A stretch of DNA of 9,266 bases from positions 1-9,266 of the forward strand of contig CAJMLD010000051.1 of NCBI GenBank assembly GCA_905214175.1. The letters are read 5' to 3'. The translations under genes and the position numbers were made by a program. A model generated the notes under the pieces. That model was given only the letters and a program-made list of their open reading frames with translations. It searched no databases and was not told where the DNA came from. This stretch comes from an uncultured bacterium (lineage in GTDB: Bacteria; Actinomycetota; Coriobacteriia; Coriobacteriales; Atopobiaceae). Shown one piece after another: positions 4,815-9,266 of the stretch. How positions within the stretch are numbered: position 1 is the stretch's first letter; each line of letters opens with the position of its first letter.

Positions 4815-5294
4815 ACCACTCCAAGCTCCGTTTCGGATGCCAAACATTCCCCGCTTACGCTGATGAAGGGTGATGAGGTTGTCAAGGGCATCAAGCGATG
4901 ACGCTACCAGCCGCTGCTCTTCATCGCTAACAGGGGCATAAAACTCGAATTCGGTCAGCGTTGGAAGGCGTATCGAATCAACCGTTGCTTTAGCAGTATT
5001 TCTCAACGCGTGGTCTTTGAATGAGTGCCGCATTGCGTGATATACGAACTTACCCCTGATGTCATTGAAATCTGAAATTTTGTAAACGCGCTGGTGGTAG
5101 TCGAATTTGCCGACGATGTAATGGAAGATTTCACCCAATCGTCCCTCGCCGGGCACGAGTATCGCTTCTCCGTCATAGAGGTATCGATTGCTTCTTTTTA
5201 CCTCATCCGACCTAACGAAGAATGGGTAGGCTCCATCAGGAACTGCGTCCTGCAAATCGCTGCTGCCAGTCTTGATGCTGCTCAACTCACCCAA
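4359..5294 (-). CDS. Chimeric frame: silent HsdS target-recognition module fused to a MobC-like tail
   Basis: One frame runs from a TTG codon at 5294 to the stop at 4359 (311 residues). Residues 1-147 are an HsdS half: target-recognition start GELSSIKTGSSDLQ, the hallmark YDGEAILVPGEGRLGEIFHYIVGKFDYHQR (40-69), then the conserved region ISDEEQ-like PVSDEEQRLVASSLDALDNLITLHQRK (121-147). HsdS subunits give type I restriction-modification complexes their DNA specificity. Upstream codons read T-W-E-Q-R-K-L-G-E, the usual entry into an HsdS recognition domain, but an in-frame stop precedes them and there is no ATG or ribosome binding site. The module therefore looks silent. From the HQRK codons onward the frame continues into an unrelated RHH/MobC-like protein, and the sequence changes from AT-richer to GC-rich at this joint. 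It lies opposite in orientation to hsdS at 8990. It could be a reservoir for hsdS switching or a decayed gene. Confidence 0.72.
   Translation of the reverse strand: MGELSSIKTGSSDLQDAVPDGAYPFFVRSDEVKRSNRYLYDGEAILVPGEGRLGEIFHYIVGKFDYHQRVYKISDFNDIRGKFVYHAMRHSFKDHALRNTAKATVDSIRLPTLTEFEFYAPVSDEEQRLVASSLDALDNLITLHQRKRGMFGIRNGAWSGMTKPLALRTPRTVSSPFHTPTVARIDEADGADAAATEVVSSERPFALRGMPRGSGADLSRDIVTRCLNVRVSDGELEALDRASAEMGCSRSQAVRLLIHCLADGRTRMGTGTVAFDYETSHGIVRNRRSIGTLYNQSVAALNTIDKVAHES
4854..4862 (-). repeat. Copy of the CAGCGTAAG core at the far end of the HsdS module
   Basis: CAGCGTAAG (minus strand, 4862-4854) encodes the Q-R-K of L-H-Q-R-K at the end of the silent HsdS module. It repeats in the same orientation the core at 5303-5295 (W-E-Q-R-K). 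The module is thus bounded by two copies of the same 9 bases, and the MobC-like frame joins at the inner one. Shared codons alone could explain a 9 bp match. Confidence 0.4.
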
Positions 5295-5311
5295 CTTACG
5301 CTGTTCCCAAG
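5293..5311 (-). repeat. Inverted repeat, left copy (W-E-Q-R-K codons of silent HsdS module)
   Basis: On the minus strand this reads CTTGGGAACAGCGTAAGTT, identical over 19 bases to 9036-9054 on the plus strand. It encodes the W-E-Q-R-K motif at the entry of a target-recognition domain. Similarity continues imperfectly beyond (GGGTGAG against TGGTGCG). Sequence on the other side of the repeat is unrelated. Confidence 0.75.
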
Positions 5312-5374
5312 TGTTGGCACAGAGGCTAGAATAACGTCATATGTAATGCATCTTGCTTTCTACGGAGGGTGCTC

Positions 5375-5584
5375 ATGAAGTACTCGGAACTCGTTGATTC
5401 CGGTGCCACACCTACTGAGATACAAGGCTTCCTCACGAACTCAGAGAGCGTCTCGGTGACGCTCAGGATGCCTCGCAGCCTGCGGGACTCCGCCAAGGAG
5501 GCGGCGAGCCTATCCGGGATGAGCCTAGCTTCCTACGTCAAGATGTGTCTCATCGACCGCCTGTCAGGGGCCGACCGCAAATGA
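5375..5584 (+). CDS. Small ribbon-helix-helix (Arc/CopG-type) protein
   Basis: The 69-residue product starts at ATG 5375 with a GGAGGG site 6-7 bases upstream. Residues 25-63 (SVSVTLRMPRSLRDSAKEAASLSGMSLASYVKMCLIDRL) have the strand-helix-helix pattern of Arc/CopG-type DNA-binding proteins, which often act as antitoxins or autoregulatory repressors. Residues 1-24 form a short N-terminal extension. Its TGA overlaps the ATG of the GIY-YIG gene (ATGA at 5581-5584), so the two are translationally coupled. This layout is that of an antitoxin-regulator ahead of a nuclease, at the head of the restriction-modification operon. It may repress the operon; no clear operator was found in the 63 bp between it and the inverted repeat, where TTGGCA (5314-5319) is the only good -35-like box. 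Confidence 0.75.
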   Translation: MKYSELVDSGATPTEIQGFLTNSESVSVTLRMPRSLRDSAKEAASLSGMSLASYVKMCLIDRLSGADRK

Positions 5585-6396
5585 TCGAGCTCACCACGAT
5601 GACCGTCCGGCTCATAGGCAGCAAGCCGGACGGAATCAGGATCTGCCACGTCGAGGGAGAGTCGCTCACGACCGTGGTCGTCCCCTGCGAGCTGCTCTCC
5701 AAGGCAAAGAGGCTGCCAGACATCCCGAAGAGGGGCGTCTACTACCTCCTGGACGAGGATCACGGGGTCATCGGCCGCGTGTACGCGGGGCAGACCACCC
5801 AAGGCTTGTCACGGCTAGACGCCCACAAGTCCAGGAAGGAGTTCTGGAACAAGTCCATCATGTTCCTGGACGACGAGTCGAACATGGATAGGGACGTCCT
5901 GGACGCGCTCGAGGCTCACGCGATCGGCTACGTCCGTACGCACGGCTCGTATGAGACCGACAACCTCGAGACCCCGCAGCCCTACGTGAGCCCATACAAG
6001 GAGCAGACGGTAAGGCGCCTGCACAAGAGCATCCTATTCCGGATGTCCGTTCTCGGCTATGGGCTCGACCGCACGGACGCCGCGATCCCCGGCAACCATA
6101 CGGTCTTCCACACCAGGAGGAACGGCGTCGTCGCGAAAGGGCGCTACGACGAGCGCACAGGGAGGTTCACGGTCCTCGCGGGCTCGCAGGTCGACCTCTC
6201 CCGGCCCGTCCTCAAGAACGTCGGCGCCGCGGACGCGAGGCGGGAGCTCTTCGGGGAAGGGTCTGGGGTGTCCACCCTGCGGGACGACGTGGCATTCGGC
6301 AGCCCGAGCTCGGCTGCGGTGTTCGTGCTCGGGGGAAACCAGAACAGCTGGACCGAATGGGTAAACGAGGCGGGCGAGACTCTCGACGCCGCCTAG
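5581..6396 (+). CDS. GIY-YIG nuclease-like protein with C-terminal DUF4357
   Basis: This 271-residue protein has a GIY-YIG-like core at about 50-120: RGVYYLL (51-57, the GIY strand), RVYAGQT (66-72, the YIG strand, with Y-A-G), conserved SRLDAHK (77-83) and the likely metal-binding glutamate E111 in LEAHAIGYV. All the expected catalytic positions are present, so DNA cleavage is plausible. Residues about 170-262 match DUF4357: RFTVLAGSQV (195-204), FGSPSSAAVFVLGG (239-252) and NSWTEW (255-260). The first 45 residues are a separate N-terminal segment. The start at 5581 is favoured by the ATGA overlap with the RHH gene; an upstream in-frame ATG at 5545 would overlap that gene more. HsdM begins 23 bases after its stop. 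Proteins of this architecture occur beside type I restriction-modification genes; its exact role there is not known to me. Confidence 0.85.
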   Translation: MIELTTMTVRLIGSKPDGIRICHVEGESLTTVVVPCELLSKAKRLPDIPKRGVYYLLDEDHGVIGRVYAGQTTQGLSRLDAHKSRKEFWNKSIMFLDDESNMDRDVLDALEAHAIGYVRTHGSYETDNLETPQPYVSPYKEQTVRRLHKSILFRMSVLGYGLDRTDAAIPGNHTVFHTRRNGVVAKGRYDERTGRFTVLAGSQVDLSRPVLKNVGAADARRELFGEGSGVSTLRDDVAFGSPSSAAVFVLGGNQNSWTEWVNEAGETLDAA

Positions 6397-6419
6397 AGGG
6401 GGAAGGGGAAAGAGACCCG

Positions 6420-8993
6420 ATGAACAAGCAGCAGCTAGCCGCCCGAATCTGGGCGTCGGCCAACGAGATGCGCTCTAAGATTGAGGCGAGCGAGTACAAG
6501 GACTACATCCTCGGCTTCATCTTCTACAAGTTCCTCTCTGACCGCGAGGAGCAGTTCCTGCTAAAGAACGGCTTTGACAAGGAGAGCATGGAGACGGTCA
6601 GGGAGGACGATCCCGAGACCCTTTCTTACGTTCAGAACAACCTGGGCTACTTCATCTCACATGACGACCTCTACTCGACGTGGCTTGCCAAGGGCTCGGA
6701 CTTCGACGTCTCGGACGTTCGAGACGCCCTCTCCGCCTTCTCCCGCCTCATAAAGCCGTCCCACAAGAACGTGTTCGACAAGATCTTCGACACCCTCGAG
6801 ACAGGACTCTCGAAGCTGGGAGACACCTCCGGGGCTCAGACCAAGGCAATCAGCGCGCTCCTGCAGCTCATCCGGGACATCCCCATGGACGGCAAGCAGG
6901 GCTACGACGTGCTCGGCTACATCTACGAGTACCTAATCAGCAACTTCGCCGCCAACGCCGGCAAGAAGGCCGGCGAGTTCTACACCCCCCACGAGGTCTC
7001 CGTCCTCATCTCGCGGATCGTCGCTCAGAACCTGGCGGGTCGCGGTGAGGTCACCGTCTACGATCCGACCTCGGGGTCTGGTTCGCTTCTCATAACCATC
7101 GGCGAGGCGGTCGCACGCCAGCAGGGCTACAGCGGGTCCATCAAGTACTACGCCCAGGAGCTCAAGGAGAACACCTACAACCTCACGCGCATGAACCTCG
7201 TGATGCGCGGCATCGCGCCGGACAACATCGCGTGCCGCTGCGGCGACACGCTCGAGGACGACTGGCCGTGGTTCGAGGAGGGACACCCCGAGTCCTACGA
7301 GCCGCTCTTCGTGGACGCGGTGGTCTCGAACCCGCCGTACTCCCAGCGCTGGGACCCCGAGGGCAAGGACTCCGACAGACGCTTCGACGGCTACGGCGTT
7401 GCCCCCAAGAGCAAAGCCGACTACGCCTTCCTGCTACATGACCTCTACCACCTGAAGCCAGATGGTGTGATGTGCATCGTCCTGCCACATGGCGTGCTGT
7501 TCCGCGGCGGCGAGGAGGAGAAGATCCGCACTGCTCTCGTGGAGAACGAGAACATCGACGCCGTCATCGGCCTCCCCGCCAACATCTTCTTCGGCACCGG
7601 GATTCCCACGATCGTGATGGTGCTCAAGAAGCACCGGCTAAGCGACGATGTGCTGATAATCGACGCCTCGAAGGGCTTCGTGAAGGATGGTAAGAACAAC
7701 AGGCTCCGCGCTTGCGACATCCGTCGCATCGTGGATGCCTACCAAAGCCGGAAGGACGTCGAGCGTTTCTGCCGCGTGGTCCCAAAGCAGGAGATCCGCG
7801 ACAACGGCTACAACCTCAACATCCCACGATACGTCGACTCGTCCGAGGCTCCCGAGACTTGGGATATCTACGCGACGATGTTCGGCGGGATTCCCGTCGC
7901 CGAAGTCGACGCGCTCAGGCACTACTGGGACGCACTGCCTGGCCTGCGCGATGAGCTCTTCGAGTCAGCTGGCGGTGCGACCGTGCGCCTCAGGCCCGAG
8001 GACGTAGGGGAGACTGTGAGGGACAGCCACGCCGTTCGCAATTACCTGGACTCCTATGACTCGCGATTCTCCGACTTCGGGCAGTGGCTCTACGACGAGC
8101 TCGTAGACGAGTCCTCGCTCGTCAACCTGCCAACCGAGGAGGACGCGCTTGCCCAGGAGATCTTCGAAAGGCTCGGAGGCGAGGCGATGGTGGACCCCTA
8201 CGATGCCTACCAGGTCCTCGACGACTGCTGGAGGGGTATCGAAGCTGACCTCGAGGTCATCCAGACCGAGGGTTTCGACGCCGTCAAGAGGGTTGACCCC
8301 AACATGGTGATGAAGAAAAAGAACGGCAAGGATGTGGAGGTGCAGGATGGTTGGCGCGGTCACGTGCTGCCATTCGACCTCGTCCAGCGCGAGTTGCTCG
8401 CAGACGACCTGCTTGCCCTCGACTCCGTCAGCGACCGAATAGCGGCCATCGACGGGGAGCTCTCTGAGATCATCGGAGGTCTCTCGGAGGACGACAAGGC
8501 TGCTCTTGGCGAGGCGCTCAATGACGCGGGCGACGCCTTTGTGGCCTCAAAGCTGAGGAAGGCGGTCAAGGAGCTGCGCTCCGATGGCGACCAAGACGAG
8601 CTTGCTGACCAGGTCGAGAAGGCCCGGTCCCTGCTCGATGAGCAGAAGACAGCGAAGAAGGAGCAGAAGAGCCTCTCCGCAAAGCTCGAGGCAAGCACTA
8701 AGAGCTCTATCGAGGCGCTTTCCGACCAACGGGCGCGCGAGCTCTTGGATGCCAAGTGGAACCGCCCCATCGAGGACGGGATTACCGCCCTCTCTCGCGC
8801 AGAGATTGACAGTCTCATTGACAAAGTAAAGGACCTTTCCCATAAGTACGAGACGACGTTCGCCGAGGTTGACGAGCAAATTCGCACGGAGGAGAGCAAT
8901 CTCTCGCAGATGCTTGGACAGCTTACGGGCAACGATAGTGACATGGCTGGCATTCACGAGCTCATGGAGCTTCTGGGGGGTGAGGCCCGATGA
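6420..8993 (+). CDS. hsdM: Type I restriction-modification methyltransferase subunit M (long form)
   Basis: HsdM methylates adenine N6 at the site chosen by HsdS and is also part of the restriction complex with HsdR. The 857-residue product shows the helical N-terminal domain (about 1-150, KDYILGFIFYKFLSDREEQF), GKKAGEFYTPHEV (181-193), the S-adenosylmethionine motif DPTSGSGSLL (215-224) and the catalytic NPPY (304-307), with APKSKADYAFLLH and VLPHGVLFRGG following. The methyltransferase core ends near 475. Residues about 540-857 are an extension with long charged helices (about 660-830, probably coiled coil), giving a protein over 300 residues longer than EcoKI or EcoR124I HsdM (about 520-530). 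Such long HsdM forms exist elsewhere. The ATG at 6420 follows a purine-rich stretch, AAGGGGAAAGAG; an upstream ATG at 6357 overlaps the previous gene and is rejected. Its TGA overlaps the hsdS ATG. Confidence 0.96.
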   Translation: MNKQQLAARIWASANEMRSKIEASEYKDYILGFIFYKFLSDREEQFLLKNGFDKESMETVREDDPETLSYVQNNLGYFISHDDLYSTWLAKGSDFDVSDVRDALSAFSRLIKPSHKNVFDKIFDTLETGLSKLGDTSGAQTKAISALLQLIRDIPMDGKQGYDVLGYIYEYLISNFAANAGKKAGEFYTPHEVSVLISRIVAQNLAGRGEVTVYDPTSGSGSLLITIGEAVARQQGYSGSIKYYAQELKENTYNLTRMNLVMRGIAPDNIACRCGDTLEDDWPWFEEGHPESYEPLFVDAVVSNPPYSQRWDPEGKDSDRRFDGYGVAPKSKADYAFLLHDLYHLKPDGVMCIVLPHGVLFRGGEEEKIRTALVENENIDAVIGLPANIFFGTGIPTIVMVLKKHRLSDDVLIIDASKGFVKDGKNNRLRACDIRRIVDAYQSRKDVERFCRVVPKQEIRDNGYNLNIPRYVDSSEAPETWDIYATMFGGIPVAEVDALRHYWDALPGLRDELFESAGGATVRLRPEDVGETVRDSHAVRNYLDSYDSRFSDFGQWLYDELVDESSLVNLPTEEDALAQEIFERLGGEAMVDPYDAYQVLDDCWRGIEADLEVIQTEGFDAVKRVDPNMVMKKKNGKDVEVQDGWRGHVLPFDLVQRELLADDLLALDSVSDRIAAIDGELSEIIGGLSEDDKAALGEALNDAGDAFVASKLRKAVKELRSDGDQDELADQVEKARSLLDEQKTAKKEQKSLSAKLEASTKSSIEALSDQRARELLDAKWNRPIEDGITALSRAEIDSLIDKVKDLSHKYETTFAEVDEQIRTEESNLSQMLGQLTGNDSDMAGIHELMELLGGEAR

Positions 8994-9266
8994 GCGGCAA
9001 TGTCCCGTCTATCCGCTTCGCCGGATTTACTGAACCTTGGGAACAGCGTAAGTTTGGTGCGCTTGTCCTTCGGGCTAGTGAAGTGGAATCCGATCCCGAT
9101 CTGCCACATGTTGAATATGAGGACATCGTCCCAGGCCAAGGAACCCTCAACAAGAACCTCGCTGAGAAGCGGTCAGATAAAACCGGAATCCTCTTTGAAC
9201 CCGGTGACGTTCTCTACGGCAAACTTCGTCCATACCTTATGAATTGGCTATACCCGCAGTTCAAAG
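8990..9266 (+). CDS. hsdS: Type I restriction-modification specificity subunit S, 5' part only
   Basis: The gene starts with ATG at 8990, overlapping the hsdM stop (ATGA), and runs off the window end after 92 codons; HsdS is usually about 400 residues. The N-terminus SIRFAGFTEPWEQRKFG (7-23) is the typical lead-in to the first target-recognition domain, and VLYGKLRPYL (76-85) is the family hallmark matched by AILVPGEGRL in the silent module. Codon use shifts from GC-rich hsdM to clearly more AT-rich right after the W-E-Q-R-K codons, as expected for exchangeable recognition domains. The inverted repeat shared with 5293-5311 lies over residues 16-22. HsdR and the rest of HsdS must lie outside the window. 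Confidence 0.95.
   Translation, partial: MSGNVPSIRFAGFTEPWEQRKFGALVLRASEVESDPDLPHVEYEDIVPGQGTLNKNLAEKRSDKTGILFEPGDVLYGKLRPYLMNWLYPQFK
9036..9054 (+). repeat. Inverted repeat, right copy (W-E-Q-R-K codons of hsdS)
   Basis: CTTGGGAACAGCGTAAGTT, identical to the minus-strand sequence at 5311-5293. The two copies are in opposite orientation, 3.7 kb apart, and enclose the RHH gene, the GIY-YIG gene, hsdM and the first 15 codons of hsdS. Codons GAA and CGT are not the ones preferred in hsdM, so identity at the base level is more than the shared amino acids require. Confidence 0.75.

Noticed and set aside
5545..6396. Longer GIY-YIG protein starting at ATG 5545
   Set aside because: It would overlap the RHH gene by 40 bases with an unrelated N-terminus, while the ATGA overlap at 5581 is a standard coupled start.
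6357..6420. HsdM start at ATG 6357
   Set aside because: The added 21 residues lie inside the GIY-YIG gene and read as basic, unstructured sequence; the HsdM family begins at MNKQQLAARIW.
8360..8957. Long minus-strand frames antisense to hsdM (136 and 197 codons)
   Set aside because: They mirror the codon bias of hsdM on the other strand; serine/leucine-rich translations without motifs.
1..9266. CRISPR array
   Set aside because: No regularly spaced direct repeats of 20 bases or more were found; the only repeat clusters are the short GTAC and TGGTGTC sets near the integrase.

Overview
The window is GC-rich (the strong third-position GC bias is visible in every conserved gene). It looks like an accessory, island-type region of a high-GC Gram-positive, most plausibly a gut or animal-associated actinobacterium of the class Coriobacteriia. 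That assignment is inference from codon use, the AbiE and integrase types and a tRNA-Pro-like attachment site; no marker gene here fixes the taxon.

Left part (1-4266, all genes on the minus strand) is one end of an integrated element. From right to left it holds a 3' remnant of a tRNA-Pro-like gene (attachment site, 4221-4266), a repeat-rich 220 bp integrase control region, a tyrosine recombinase (2755-3993), an AbiE-type type IV toxin-antitoxin/abortive infection pair with overlapping genes (abiEi 2029-2562, abiEii 1212-2036), and then small genes: a promoter-leader-terminator arrangement at 1012-1109 upstream of a 71-residue unknown protein (734-949), and a 97-residue protein resembling a truncated, catalytically degenerate YraN (UPF0102) nuclease-fold protein (22-315). 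Because the tRNA fragment reads on the plus strand and lacks its 5' half, the element should lie to its left, with the intact tRNA beyond base 1. The strong terminator just right of the fragment (4276-4307) is probably the original tRNA terminator.

Right part (4320-9266) is a type I restriction-modification locus with mobile-element debris. A plus-strand operon runs from a 69-residue ribbon-helix-helix protein (5375-5584) through a GIY-YIG/DUF4357 nuclease-like protein (5581-6396) and a long HsdM methyltransferase (6420-8993) into hsdS (8990 to beyond the window end). Three of the four genes are joined by ATGA overlaps or nearly so. HsdR is not in the window. On the opposite strand at the left end of this locus sits an extra HsdS target-recognition module (about 4854-5311) without a normal start, fused in frame to a ribbon-helix-helix/MobC-like protein (4359-4814).

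The most interesting signal is a perfect 19 bp inverted repeat shared by the start of the silent module (5293-5311) and the hsdS gene (9036-9054), at the codons for the W-E-Q-R-K motif where phase-variable hsdS genes commonly recombine. The repeats enclose the whole RHH / GIY-YIG / hsdM block. An inversion across them would turn the methyltransferase operon round to face the other specificity module, rather than flipping the S cassette itself. This is a hypothesis to test, not an established fact.
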